A DNA stretch of 64,000 nucleotides from SXOA01 sp046593355 (GCA_046593355.1 JBKJNY010000108.1:1-64000), one strand, 5' to 3'; counted from the first letter of the stretch, positions 1 through 7,208 are shown. Made by a program: numbers and translations. Notes: generated from the sequence alone by a model not told the origin.

Positions 1-194
1 GTCGGCTGGGCACACTTCAGCTTGCCGGCAATCCACCGCTGCGTATGCTTCTCCAAATGCAGCGCGTAGGCCCGTTGGTCCCGCGAGCAGGGGATTGGCG
101 TGAATACGGGGACCGGCTGCGGAGGAGGAGTCGGTGGTTTCTCGCGAGTCTGATTCTTCTGGCTGTTCGGGCAGTTTTTCGTGCTGGCGGACAT
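1..194 (-). CDS. 5' end of an unidentified protein, cut by the window edge
   Basis: Reading leftward from the ATG at 194 the frame stays open for 64 codons and leaves the window, so the gene is partial. An AGGAG ribosome-binding site sits six bases before the ATG. The visible N-terminus is polar (Asn/Gln/Lys rich), then has a proline run (PPTPPPQPVPV), then a charged, probably helical segment (DQRAYALHLEKHTQRW). No signal peptide or known domain is visible in this part and I do not recognise the family. The clean ribosome-binding site is the main support for it being real. Confidence 0.5.
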   Translation of the reverse strand, partial: MSASTKNCPNSQKNQTREKPPTPPPQPVPVFTPIPCSRDQRAYALHLEKHTQRWIAGKLKCAQP

Positions 195-216
195 GGGATG
201 CTCCTGGGGGGGAAGG

Positions 217-284
217 GTGTTCAGTGTTCAGTGTTCAGTGTTCAGATTGAGGATTTGAAAACAGAAAACTGAACACTGAAAACT
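217..284. repeat. TGTTCAG tandem repeat with a partial inverted copy
   Basis: Four tandem copies of a 7-base unit (GTGTTCA) are followed about 25 bases later by the reverse complement (CTGAACACTGAAAAC), giving an imperfect stem. It lies just upstream of the leftward partial gene. No gene function is implied. Confidence 0.6.
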
Positions 285-420
285 CCGCAGCCAATATGTC
301 CAATTGTTCAAAAACATGGTTGCCACAGTCAAGACATCCGACAAAGATTTTGAACAATTATGTAACTCTATGCGGCGCAACGAGTTAGCAGGGCCATTTC
401 GGACACTAACCCGGCTAACC

Positions 421-492
421 GGGGTCGGGAGTCTTTGGCGTCGATGACTTCGCAATACGAACAGACTTCGACGCCAAAGACTCTAGGACCCC
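421..492. repeat. Palindromic repeat family A, copy 1
   Basis: The left arm begins GGGGTCGGGAGTCTTTGGCG and the right arm ends GCCAAAGACTCTAGGACCCC, with a loop of about 27 bases. The arms pair over about 20 positions. It is one of seven related palindromes in this window (also at 595, 22537, 26857, 32703, 37331 and 37488). The loop sequences are unrelated between copies. Confidence 0.85.
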
Positions 493-594
493 CTGATGTT
501 GCGACCAAAGAAAGCCCGAGCTTCCAGAAAGAGCTGTGCCGACTGGCGCGGGGACTCTAACGGCTCGCTCGGGTCAACTCCGGTTCCACGCGAG

Positions 595-665
595 GGGGAC
601 GGGAGTCTTTCGCGGCAGGGTGGAATGGCGATGGAATGCGACCGGCGCGAAAGACTCCCGACCCC
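595..665. repeat. Palindromic repeat family A, copy 2 (variant stem)
   Basis: Same layout as copy 1, but the inner stem reads GGGAGTCTTTCGCG on the left and CGCGAAAGACTCCC on the right, so both arms carry the matching change from GGCG to CGCG. The outer GGGG/CCCC ends are kept. Confidence 0.8.
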
Positions 666-702
666 GGCCTCCGCCTATGCGGCGTAAGGGGTTAGCAGGG
701 CA

Positions 703-787
703 GTACCGCGAAGCGGTAACCGAATCCAGCCCAGGGTGCGCTCGCAGCGAGCGACCCTGGGCTGAAATGGGTTACCGCTTCGCGGTG
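703..787. repeat. Nested inverted repeat
   Basis: An outer inverted repeat (TACCGCGAAGCGGTAACC and its near complement GGGTTACCGCTTCGCGGT) encloses an inner one at 727-764 (CAGCCCAGGGTGCGCTCGC paired with GCGAGCGACCCTGGGCTG). This looks like one hairpin element inserted within another. No coding sequence is supported between 195 and 951. Apart from these repeats I see nothing in that stretch. Confidence 0.7.
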
Positions 788-951
788 TAAGGGAGGTGGC
801 GGTAACCTGGCAGTCTCGCTATTTCGCCGTAAGTGGACCTGTACCGTTAGCGTATTCCCGTTAGCGTTTTCCCAACAAACGGTCCCAGACAGTTTGCCCC
901 CGCTTGGTTTGCGTAGTACCGTTGCCGTAGCGACACCCAATGGAGGCTCAG

Positions 952-1374
952 ATGCGGTTCTGGTTGGCACTTCTGCTTTGTTGCTTTGTCTCGCTCGCGC
1001 AGGCAAAAAATCCTCGGCATTCCGGTAATGTGAGCGTGCGCGGTTATACCAATAAGTACGGCACCTACGTTGCCCCGCATGTTCGCACTCGACCCGACGG
1101 CAACTTTGGCAATAACTGGTCCACTAAGGGGAACATCAACCCATACACCGGCGAATGGGGCACCAAAATCACGCCTGCTAAATCTGCGTACTCTCCTGGG
1201 ACGGGACCGAGTTTAAATTCGGCACTCACCGTACCTCGCGTTGGCGGTATGGAAGAAGCTAGTGAGACGGGATTTTTGCCGCATACCGAGATCCCTTTTG
1301 GCAATGGGGCGCTGATCATCAATCCCTACTGTCAACGCCCAAAAGTGCTCAACACGATTGGGGACAGTAAGTAA
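952..1374 (+). CDS. Small secreted protein with a GYTNKYGTYVAPH motif
   Basis: The ATG at 952 is preferred over one four codons upstream because GGAGG stands five bases before it. The 140-residue product starts with a classical signal peptide (MRFWLALLLCCFVSLAQA, cleavage likely after AQA). The mature part contains VRGYTNKYGTYVAPHVRTRP and GNFGNNWSTKGNINPYTGE, a pattern I know from short secreted or periplasmic proteins in many bacteria whose function is unclear. The C-terminal half is a low-complexity, Gly/Ser/Pro-rich tail. It is followed by a long palindrome and then the PIN gene. It is probably a stand-alone gene. Confidence 0.7.
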   Translation: MRFWLALLLCCFVSLAQAKNPRHSGNVSVRGYTNKYGTYVAPHVRTRPDGNFGNNWSTKGNINPYTGEWGTKITPAKSAYSPGTGPSLNSALTVPRVGGMEEASETGFLPHTEIPFGNGALIINPYCQRPKVLNTIGDSK

Positions 1375-1438
1375 ATGGCGGGTGGCGGAGTTGGAAGGAG
1401 TTGCTGGTGTGCATCGCACGCGATTAGCCCGGAGAGGA

Positions 1439-1488
1439 TCAAAGGGGACAGGTCCATATATGATTGTATATGGACCTGTCCCCTTTGA
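1439..1488. repeat. Perfect 22-bp inverted repeat upstream of the PIN gene
   Basis: Two perfectly complementary 22-base arms (TCAAAGGGGACAGGTCCATA plus two more bases) surround the six-base loop TGATTG. The right arm ends 30 bases before the start of the PIN-domain gene. There is no T-run, so it is not a simple terminator. It could be an operator or a REP-like element. Confidence 0.8.
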
Positions 1489-1518
1489 TTTGCCCATGCA
1501 CACGACTGGTGTCGTAAC

Positions 1519-1992
1519 GTGACAAAACGCGTCTACATCGAAACAACGATTCCAAGCTACTTGGCCGCGTGGCCAAGTCGCGACCTGCTGCAAGCCGCAC
1601 GGCAGCAAATCACTCACGACTGGTGGAACAACGAACGAGAGACTTACGAACTCTGCGTCTCTGAAATCGTCCTCGATGAAGCTGCCGCCGGTGACTCGGA
1701 CGCGGCCCAAAGACGTCTGCCATTTCTCGCCGATCTTCCGCTCCTGGACGTTACGGACGCCGTCAACGATGTCGCCAAGGCGATCATGGAATCGGGATTG
1801 CTCCCGCAAAAAGCCACCCGCGACGCGATCCATATCGCAGTGGCGTCAGTTCACGGTATCGATATTCTGCTGACTTGGAATTGCCGACACATCGCCAATG
1901 CAGCTATCATGAAGGAGTTGGGCAACATCGTGGCACGCTGCGGCTACGAGATTCCGATCCTCTGCACGCCGGAAGAATTGTTAGGAGATTGA
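1519..1992 (+). CDS. PIN-domain ribonuclease, probable toxin of a type II toxin-antitoxin pair
   Basis: The 157-residue protein has PIN-domain hallmarks: N-terminal VYIETTIPSYL (acidic residue in strand 1), the central acidic pair in SEIVLDEAAAGD, ATRDAIHIAVASVHGIDILLTWNCRH carrying the third acidic residue and the strand-4 LTWN motif. PIN proteins of this type (VapC-like) cleave RNA with divalent metal. The start is GTG at 1519. The next gene starts on the last base of this stop codon (TGATG), so the two are translationally coupled. The toxin is first, the reverse of the usual vapBC order but common for this YIET(S/T)IPSYL subgroup. The target RNA cannot be inferred. Confidence 0.85.
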   Translation: MTKRVYIETTIPSYLAAWPSRDLLQAARQQITHDWWNNERETYELCVSEIVLDEAAAGDSDAAQRRLPFLADLPLLDVTDAVNDVAKAIMESGLLPQKATRDAIHIAVASVHGIDILLTWNCRHIANAAIMKELGNIVARCGYEIPILCTPEELLGD

Positions 1993-2177
1993 TGGCCATG
2001 GCGCAAATCAAAGAAACCGAAACCACCGACGAAGTGATCCAAGAAACCAGAAGGATCAAAGAGGCCTTGGCCGCGTCCCTGGGTTTTGACATTGATCGCA
2101 TCCTGCAAGATGCGAAAGAGAAACAGAAGAAGACTGGCAGAAAGGTGCTCTCTCCGCCTGTCCACGAAGACGCCTAA
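1992..2177 (+). CDS. Small protein coupled to the PIN toxin, probable antitoxin
   Basis: The product has 61 residues. Its ATG overlaps the toxin stop codon by one base. The sequence is hydrophilic and helical: an acidic N-terminal part (KETETTDEVIQETRRIKEALA), a short FDIDRILQDAKEKQKK segment, and a disordered tail. The pattern of a residue pair like REIR/KEAL followed by YDLD/FDID and a basic stretch is frequent in small partners of PIN proteins. I see no DNA-binding fold, so whether it autoregulates is unknown. The assignment as antitoxin is from gene order. Confidence 0.7.
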   Translation: MAMAQIKETETTDEVIQETRRIKEALAASLGFDIDRILQDAKEKQKKTGRKVLSPPVHEDA

Positions 2178-2283
2178 CGCCAATGCCAACAAATTCGGCC
2201 ATATTCGCCGGTCAATGATATACTTGGACTGGGGAACCCAGCGTTGGTCACGCCGCTTGAACTACTGAACGAGGATCCGATCA

Positions 2284-2496
2284 ATGGATAGCTACAGCGA
2301 AGTACGACGAGTCCGAAAAGAGATGTCCCAGCGCGCTGGACATGACATTCGGACGTTGATTGCATCCATCAACAGGCGTTGGCCTGAAGATGCTTCTCGT
2401 GCCATCGACCCTGGTACAGAGGCAGAACAAAGCGCTGCACACGGAGCCGACGATCACGCGGTCTCGGATGGAAACTCTTCTCCGGCGGCCCGGTGA
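2284..2496 (+). CDS. Hypothetical small protein
   Basis: Seventy residues: MDSYSEVRRVRKEMSQRAGH followed by DIRTLIASINRRWPEDASR, then a low-complexity acidic tail. The N-terminal 45 residues look like a genuine small helical protein of the same general type as partners of PIN or HEPN toxins. The tail after residue 45 looks random, so the gene may have lost its original C-terminus. It follows the PIN pair by about 100 bases and ends 28 bases before the convergent ABC-GNAT gene. Confidence 0.45.
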   Translation: MDSYSEVRRVRKEMSQRAGHDIRTLIASINRRWPEDASRAIDPGTEAEQSAAHGADDHAVSDGNSSPAAR

Positions 2497-2523
2497 TCGC
2501 CACCTTTAGAAAAGGTTAGGAAG

Positions 2524-3621
2524 TCAAATCTCAAATCCTTTCTCCTGCCCTCTGTCCCCTCTCCATTCAAAGCTCGCCACACCTCTGCCCGTCGAGCTCT
2601 GCACGGCTCTCCCTTCCACCCGCTGGGGCGTGCTGCCGAGACGCTTGATGCCGAGCGGCCGCCACTGGGGCGAACTGCTGCAATACGCGATGATGGCCGG
2701 ATGGCTGGTGGTGATGCTGATGCGGAAGCCGCGGGCGGACTGGTCCTCGCAGACCCGTTCGGCCAGGCGCAGCCCGATGCCGAGCCCTTGATAGTCCGGC
2801 AGCGTGACGAGGCGGCTGATCCGTTTGCGGCCGCGGTGGCCGAGTTGGGCGAGTGCGGCACAGAAGGCGACGGGGCGGCCTTCCCAGAGGGCGATGTAGC
2901 AAGTGGCGGCCCGCGACAGCCCGCCGCTCAGATAGTGATGTCGGGCAAACAGCGGCCACATGCTCTGCGGACAGCGGCGGACTTGCAGGCGGATGGGGTT
3001 TCGCTGAAGGGATCCTCGGGCCAGGTGGCCGGTCGCCATGTCCAGATGCCAGTCCGGCGCGAGCCACTCCAACACGTCGTAATGGCAGGTGACGGCGACG
3101 AACCGCACCCGCTGCCACTTGCGGATCAGCCGGGCCAGCGCGGCCGACGCGCACTTCGCCACGGTCCGGTCCACGACGCTGGTGAATTCGTCGAACACGA
3201 CCAGCCCGACGTGCTCCTTCGCCAACGCTCGCGCCAACTCGCAGCGAAATTTCTCCCCGCCAGACAATACGTGGTACGGCCGCAGCCAGGCGAGTGGGGA
3301 TCCGAGGCCGACGGACGTGAGCAATTGCGCGACACGTTTGATCGGCCATCCGGCGAAAGCGTCAATCACCGCGCCGTCCTGGGGCCACTCGGCCGGCTGA
3401 TGGACTGCGGCGCCGAACGCCGCGCGGGCCAGCGTTGATTTCCCACTGCCGCTGGGACCGACGATCGCGCCGATGGTCCAGTCCTCGTCCGGGTCGGGAA
3501 GCTCCGCGGCAAAGGTCAGCTTCTCGGCCGACGCGCGCGGCAGATCGAACATGCCGCGGACCTGCTCGACCTTGAAGGACTCGCGGATGGGGGTGCTGGC
3601 GGTGGTGGTGATGTGGGGCAT
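2524..3621 (-). CDS. ABC-type ATPase fused to a GNAT-like acetyltransferase domain
   Basis: The 365-residue protein has two parts. Residues about 45-205 form a compact ABC ATPase: Walker A GPSGSGKST, signature LSGGEKFRCELARAL, Walker B GLVVFDEFTSVVD and an H-loop in VAVTCHYD. It has no membrane segments, so it is not a transporter. Residues about 220-330 resemble a GNAT fold: HHYLSGGLSRAATCYIALWE, then RISRLVTLPDYQGLGIGLRL, which fits the acetyl-CoA-binding (Q/R)xxGxG/A loop, and RISITTSHPAI. GNAT relatives include DNA-modifying Mom proteins of phages; membership there is only a suggestion. It is the last gene of a leftward three-gene cassette. The final 30 residues look degenerate. Confidence 0.8.
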   Translation of the reverse strand: MPHITTTASTPIRESFKVEQVRGMFDLPRASAEKLTFAAELPDPDEDWTIGAIVGPSGSGKSTLARAAFGAAVHQPAEWPQDGAVIDAFAGWPIKRVAQLLTSVGLGSPLAWLRPYHVLSGGEKFRCELARALAKEHVGLVVFDEFTSVVDRTVAKCASAALARLIRKWQRVRFVAVTCHYDVLEWLAPDWHLDMATGHLARGSLQRNPIRLQVRRCPQSMWPLFARHHYLSGGLSRAATCYIALWEGRPVAFCAALAQLGHRGRKRISRLVTLPDYQGLGIGLRLAERVCEDQSARGFRISITTSHPAIIAYCSSSPQWRPLGIKRLGSTPQRVEGRAVQSSTGRGVASFEWRGDRGQEKGFEI

Positions 3622-3661
3622 GGGAGGGAGGAGTGAGTGGTGCGTGGTGAGTGGTGAGTGG

Positions 3662-3862
3662 TCACATCGTGAGCAAGCGGACGGAGAAGTTGCGGGAGCG
3701 GAATTCGTCGTAGAGCTGTTCCTGTTCTGCTTCGCTGGCGCAGTGGATGACGACTTGGAAGGTGTCGCGCGGTGCAGCGCGGGGGGCAGTGGTTGGCTCT
3801 CGCGGCAGCTTTTTCCTGACGGGCTGAGCCGGTGCCGATTTGGCGCAGGGCTTTTGAGACAT
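3662..3862 (-). CDS. Small conserved-looking protein of the ABC-GNAT cassette
   Basis: Start taken as ATG at 3862 because AGGAG lies eight bases upstream; a GTG three codons earlier is possible. The 66-residue protein has a basic, Pro/Ala-rich N-terminus and a compact C-terminal unit DTFQVVIHCASEAEQEQLYD followed by EFRSRNFSVRLLTM. That pattern (strand, acidic helix, strand ending in R-x-L-T) looks like a small ferredoxin-like alpha/beta domain. It lies between the HTH gene (12 bases upstream) and the ABC-GNAT gene, so it is probably co-transcribed. Function unknown. Confidence 0.65.
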   Translation of the reverse strand: MSQKPCAKSAPAQPVRKKLPREPTTAPRAAPRDTFQVVIHCASEAEQEQLYDEFRSRNFSVRLLTM

Positions 3863-3874
3863 GTCGAGCACTCC

Positions 3875-4192
3875 TTATTGGTTCGCGCGCTTCACCAGGC
3901 GGCGGGTTTCATCGCGGGTTTCCGCCTTCGCCCGCAGCTCGCACGTCATGCAGGGCCAGAGGTAAATCCGCGTCCCGCACCCGCGGCAGCGGTTCAGGCA
4001 TTCCGGGTCAAAGCCGGCCGGCCGGTCGTCGCTAATGTCGGCAGCGGTCAGCTTCCGCCGTCCCTGGGCGGCAATTCGGGAAATGGTGCGGCGGGAAAGA
4101 CCGGTCCGGCGACTGATTTGGATGTGGGAGAGGCCGGTCGCGAGCAGCATTCGCACCCGCTCCTTCTTTTGGGGGAGGGCACATGAGGGCAT
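3875..4192 (-). CDS. Helix-turn-helix protein with a C-terminal zinc ribbon
   Basis: The ATG at 4192 has AGGAG six bases upstream and is preferred to upstream starts. Of 105 residues, 10-45 form a resolvase/sigma-region-4-like HTH (MLLATGLSHIQISRRTGLSR followed by RTISRIAAQGRRKL). Residues 60-85 hold a four-cysteine zinc site (CLNRCRGCGTRIYLWPCMTC). The C-terminus is a charged helix ending RRLVKRANQ. It is first in the cassette, directly behind a near-consensus promoter, and is the obvious candidate for its regulator or DNA-targeting subunit. DNA binding is inferred from the HTH. Confidence 0.75.
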   Translation of the reverse strand: MPSCALPQKKERVRMLLATGLSHIQISRRTGLSRRTISRIAAQGRRKLTAADISDDRPAGFDPECLNRCRGCGTRIYLWPCMTCELRAKAETRDETRRLVKRANQ

Positions 4193-4248
4193 GGGAAACT
4201 CCTGAAAAAACGGGGTAAAAACGCGGGAAAACACGAGCAACGTGCCAG

Positions 4249-4277
4249 ATTGTATACATGTGTCCAGTAACTGTCAA
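4249..4277 (-). promoter_or_regulatory. Near-consensus sigma70-type promoter for the ABC-GNAT cassette
   Basis: On the minus strand TTGACA (4277-4272) and TACAAT (4254-4249) are separated by exactly 17 bases. The -10 ends 56 bases before the HTH gene start. Matches this good are unusual in the window, so expression is probably strong or controlled by a repressor, perhaps the HTH protein itself. Confidence 0.8.
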
Positions 4278-4338
4278 TAGGTAATGAGGACTTTGTGGCA
4301 AGAAATCCATAAATTCTTACCCTCGTTCCCAAGCCCTC

Positions 4339-4438
4339 GTTCCCAAGCTCCGCTTGGGAACGCAAGATTGGAAGCTCTGCTTCCTCTTCCCGCGAAGCGG
4401 AGCTTCGTCCCGTGGTGTCCCAAGCGGAGCTTGGGACA
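4339..4438. repeat. Cluster of GTTCCCAAGC-type hairpins
   Basis: Two hairpins built from the same words: GTTCCCAAGCTCCGCTTGGG at 4339 and TGTCCCAAGCGGAGCTTGGG at 4415, with GAAGCGGAGCTTC between them. Between the promoter above and the gene at 4570 I see no coding sequence. Confidence 0.75.
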
Positions 4439-4569
4439 CAGTAAATTCTTCCCCTCGTGCCCAAGAATACTGGTGGCTAATGCTTTACAACTTCTCCCCC
4501 AGGTGCTACAGTACCCGTCATCAGGTCCTGTGTTTCAAATCATATCTCCTTCAAATCAGGAGTCTTCCG

Positions 4570-4854
4570 ATGGGAAAAAAGAAAGCTGTGAAGAAGGCCG
4601 GTGGCATGAACCCCGACCGCGTCCCCCGCAAGGAGCCCTACAGCTCCGACCGGATGTCCAAGATCCTGGAGCGGATCCGCGAGCAGGCGGCCCGCATCTC
4701 CGGCCTGGCCCGCGCCCTGGAGGACGCCAAGATCGATTCCCTCGTCATCGATGGGCACCAGATGCTGCTCCGCGGCCTGAACCAGATCGATAATTTCATC
4801 GACAACGCCAGCCGCAGCGTCCGGGAAGCCAAGACCGGGAAAGAAAACCTGTAG
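4570..4854 (+). CDS. Small lysine-rich helical protein, function unknown
   Basis: The ATG at 4570 has AGGAG nine bases upstream. The 94-residue protein begins with a basic tail (MGKKKAVKKAGG) followed by a predicted long helix pair: SSDRMSKILERIREQAARIS and GLARALEDAKIDSLVIDGHQ, then LLRGLNQIDNFIDNASRSV. The heptad-like spacing suggests a coiled coil. I do not recognise a family. It stands alone, with an inverted repeat directly downstream. Confidence 0.65.
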   Translation: MGKKKAVKKAGGMNPDRVPRKEPYSSDRMSKILERIREQAARISGLARALEDAKIDSLVIDGHQMLLRGLNQIDNFIDNASRSVREAKTGKENL

Positions 4855-4878
4855 GCAGCGATTAAGACAAGAGAGGAT

Positions 4879-4965
4879 GGCCGCGAAGAACGCAAAAAGT
4901 CACAAAAATGTAAAGAATTGGATCTGCTAATTCTTTTCTTTGTGCCTTTTTGTGTTTTTCGTGGC
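4879..4965. repeat. Inverted repeat between convergent genes
   Basis: GGCCGCGAAGAACGCAAAAA on the left is mirrored by TTTTTGTGTTTTTCGTGGC on the right, with further pairing inward (GTCACAAA with TTTGTGCC). It fills the gap between the convergent genes and may help end both transcripts. Confidence 0.7.
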
Positions 4966-4986
4966 TATCCCCGTTCCTGTCGCCCG

Positions 4987-5829
4987 CTATTCTCCCAGCC
5001 GGGCCCGCGCTTCTTCGTGCCACGGGCTCTCCGGCGCGAGTTGCAAAAACTCGCGCCAATGCTCCGCCGCGTCTTCATGCCGGCCGTCTTCGTCCAGCAG
5101 GCGGGCGAGATGAAAATGGGCGTCGGCATATTCAGGGTGACAGGCAATAGCCCCTTTCAGCGCGGCAGTCGCCAAATCCCGCTGGCCCATTTCCGCCAGC
5201 AGGCAGCCGAGGTTGGCCCGGGCTTCGGCATGGTCCTCGTCCAGCTCGATTGCCATGAAGTAGCGTTCCCGGGCCGCGGGCAAATCTCCCAGGCGGTACA
5301 GAGTCTCCGCCAGGTCGAAGCAGAGGTCTCCCCGCGGACCGGCTTCCGCCAGCGCGGCGCGGTACAAGTCCGCCGCCGCCGCTAAATTGCCGGCTTCTTC
5401 CAGCTCGCGGGCGCCGGCAACCATGATTTCGGCGGTGAGCGGCGGCGAGAGGATATCCGGCTCCCCGCTGGCTTCCGCCGCCAGCGAATCAAAGTCCATT
5501 CTGAGCTGCCCCCGCGGCTCGAGAATGTCCTCCCCGTGCCGCACCAGCAATTGCCCACCATCCACCAGAAACGTCAACTCCGCCAGCGGCTGCTCCACAT
5601 GCGGCAGATGCACCGCAATCTCCTGGAGCCGCTTCGCCAAAGCCGCCGGTTTGATGCCGGCCTGCAAGAGCCCGGCCAGCGTGCGGGCAATCGTGACCTG
5701 GGCAAAATCAAACCGGGCCAGCCCATGCTCCACTTCCCTCGGCACCAGCCACCCCCGCCGCTGCCAAGATCGCACCGACGCCACCGGCACCGACGCAAGT
5801 TCCGCAATCATCGCCGGGGTATAGAGCAT
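4987..5829 (-). CDS. MerR-like DNA-binding protein with C-terminal TPR repeats
   Basis: The 280-residue protein starts with a winged-helix segment typical of MerR regulators: YTPAMIAELASVPVASVRSW, QRRGWLVPREVEHGLARFDF and a helix rich in Ala/Leu up to residue 70. Residues 135-275 contain at least four tetratricopeptide repeats (for example AAAADLYRAALAEAG, LFDLAETLYRLGDLPAARER-like and ARANLGCLLAEMGQRDLATA units). The combination suggests a regulator that senses a protein partner rather than a small ligand. It is read alone on the minus strand. Target genes are not evident. Confidence 0.75.
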   Translation of the reverse strand: MLYTPAMIAELASVPVASVRSWQRRGWLVPREVEHGLARFDFAQVTIARTLAGLLQAGIKPAALAKRLQEIAVHLPHVEQPLAELTFLVDGGQLLVRHGEDILEPRGQLRMDFDSLAAEASGEPDILSPPLTAEIMVAGARELEEAGNLAAAADLYRAALAEAGPRGDLCFDLAETLYRLGDLPAARERYFMAIELDEDHAEARANLGCLLAEMGQRDLATAALKGAIACHPEYADAHFHLARLLDEDGRHEDAAEHWREFLQLAPESPWHEEARARLGE

Positions 5830-5932
5830 CGCCGGAAGATAGCAGGAGTGGCGGAAGGTGGCTACCGTCGCTGCAAGACTTACGAGTTTTCGGCTTCATC
5901 GGATCTGGTGCGGGACATCTCGACGTCAATTC

Positions 5933-6319
5933 TCAGGACGGCTTCAGACCGAGTAGAGTACGGCACTTGTGCCGCACGCGCTCTGCCCATCGCAACGCGG
6001 AGGTGGCTTGTCGCTTTGTCGTTTGATTGCCCGGATAGCGGGCATCGACGGCAAATTCAACCAGAATTTGCAAACCACGTTTGAGCGGCTCGAGGGATGG
6101 ATAGAGAGTCAACAAGTCGTCGAGAAGGATCTCCAGATCGTGCGTCTTTTTGATCGGTTGGCTTTGTTCCTCCAGCAGCGCTTTGAGGTACTTTTCAGCC
6201 GACTGCTGACAATGAAAGCAGACCTGGTCATGCAGACGATTGGGAGACCGCGCTAGGCTGATCGCGGCCAGGGAGTCGTCTTCCGCCTTTTTCACCCACT
6301 CTCTTGTTGTCGGCTTCAT
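5933..6319 (-). CDS. HEPN-domain protein of a HEPN/MNT pair
   Basis: I start it at the ATG at 6319 (MKPTTREWVKKAEDD), because homologous proteins begin there; the 29 codons upstream lie inside the partner gene. The 128-residue product has the HEPN pattern CFHCQQSAEKYLKALLEEQ and the KKTHDLEILLDDL segment that carries the usual Arg/Lys-x4-6-His element. HEPN proteins in such pairs are RNases or are neutralised by AMPylation by the MNT partner. It overlaps the MNT gene by 92 bases in another frame and must be co-transcribed with it. Confidence 0.85.
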   Translation of the reverse strand: MKPTTREWVKKAEDDSLAAISLARSPNRLHDQVCFHCQQSAEKYLKALLEEQSQPIKKTHDLEILLDDLLTLYPSLEPLKRGLQILVEFAVDARYPGNQTTKRQATSALRWAERVRHKCRTLLGLKPS

Positions 6320-6668
6320 AGAGGACCTTTCCTTTCTTGACGATCTCCGTATGAAATGATTCTCCTGCGGCCAGTCGCCAACCAAGGTTTTTCGGCGTGC
6401 GGACAATGAGGTCCAGGGGAAAGGAGCGGGGCACTTCCCGGCGAATCTTCACGGCCTGATCGTGCTGGTTGCGGGTTGGCATGATCACCAGAATATCAAC
6501 ATCGCTGTCCTGGTGCGGCGTGCCATAGGCATGGGAGCCGAACAGGATGATTTTTTCCGGGCGAAATTGCTCGGCAACCTTGCGCGCGAAGGCACGGATC
6601 AGGCGGAGCGGAACGTCCGCACCTAGATAGAGTTTTCGGGGCTCGTTGGCGATTGCTTTTGCAGCCAT
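6228..6668 (-). CDS. MNT-type minimal nucleotidyltransferase, partner of the HEPN protein
   Basis: The 146-residue protein shows the nucleotidyltransferase signature IILFGSHAYGTPHQDSDVDI (GS-x10-DxD) near residue 45, followed by a third acidic strand LDLIVRTP. MNT proteins modify the HEPN toxin by adding AMP, which neutralises it. The last 25 residues, after VLYEAD, are encoded by the region that also encodes the HEPN N-terminus and look non-conserved, so the overlap may be a recent extension of the reading frame. It is upstream of and coupled to the HEPN gene. Confidence 0.85.
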   Translation of the reverse strand: MAAKAIANEPRKLYLGADVPLRLIRAFARKVAEQFRPEKIILFGSHAYGTPHQDSDVDILVIMPTRNQHDQAVKIRREVPRSFPLDLIVRTPKNLGWRLAAGESFHTEIVKKGKVLYEADNKRVGEKGGRRLPGRDQPSAVSQSSA

Positions 6669-6751
6669 ATCTCCATTCTACCCCACGGCCGCATGTGTAT
6701 CCAATCCGTAGGCAAGCTGGTAGTGTCCTAATTTGAACCCGGCCAGAAAAA

Positions 6752-7072
6752 CTACTCGTTTAACGAGCCGTTTCGTGGGTCGAATCTACCGCCCGGCTGT
6801 CCCACCCCAGTCGGCGGCTTGGGGAGGTTCGGCGATTCTCCCCAGACCCGCTTGTACCAACCTACCGCCGATTCAACGGTGTGAATCTCCCGAAGGCTTG
6901 ACCGAAACTCGCGTTCCTTGGAAAGTTCGGCAGCCAATCGCCGCCGTTCTACGGAAAGGTCAGCAGCAGATCGCCGCTCCACGAACCACGCAACGGCCAA
7001 GGCGACGACAACTGTCAGCCAGAACAAGTCCCGGATGGAAAACCGCATCAGGCTCCGCAGGCTGTACTTCAT
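6752..7072 (-). CDS. Small membrane protein with planctomycete RDLFWLTVVVALA segment
   Basis: The 106-residue product has a short basic start followed by MRFSIRDLFWLTVVVALA and VAWFVERR, one transmembrane helix. This FSIRDLxWLTxVVALA motif is very frequent at the N-terminus of short planctomycete proteins. After it comes a charged, probably coiled-coil stretch (SVERRRLAAELSKEREFRS) and a disordered C-terminus. Likely inner-membrane with the coiled coil outside or inside; topology and role unknown. Confidence 0.7.
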   Translation of the reverse strand: MKYSLRSLMRFSIRDLFWLTVVVALAVAWFVERRSAADLSVERRRLAAELSKEREFRSSLREIHTVESAVGWYKRVWGESPNLPKPPTGVGQPGGRFDPRNGSLNE

Positions 7073-7094
7073 AGTGGTATTCTACCAGCGCAGC

Positions 7095-7121
7095 AAAAAG
7101 CCCCGCTACTCTGGCGGGGCT
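7095..7121 (-). terminator. Rho-independent terminator for the two-component operon
   Basis: On the minus strand GCCCCGC and GCGGGGC form a stem around a seven-base loop, followed directly by TTTTT. It lies about 90 bases after the stop codon of the NtrC-type regulator. Confidence 0.8.
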
Positions 7122-7208
7122 GGCGGGCTAGGCCGCTACCGGCAAGCTGCGCCCTTCGGCACGACTGCCGCCAGATGAAAGTGGCACGTCATTGCGTGAC
7201 GGCCTACT

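Noticed and set aside
3631..3661. GAGTGGTGCGTGGTGAGTGG tandem-like stretch
   Set aside because: A short simple repeat between two genes with no further signal.
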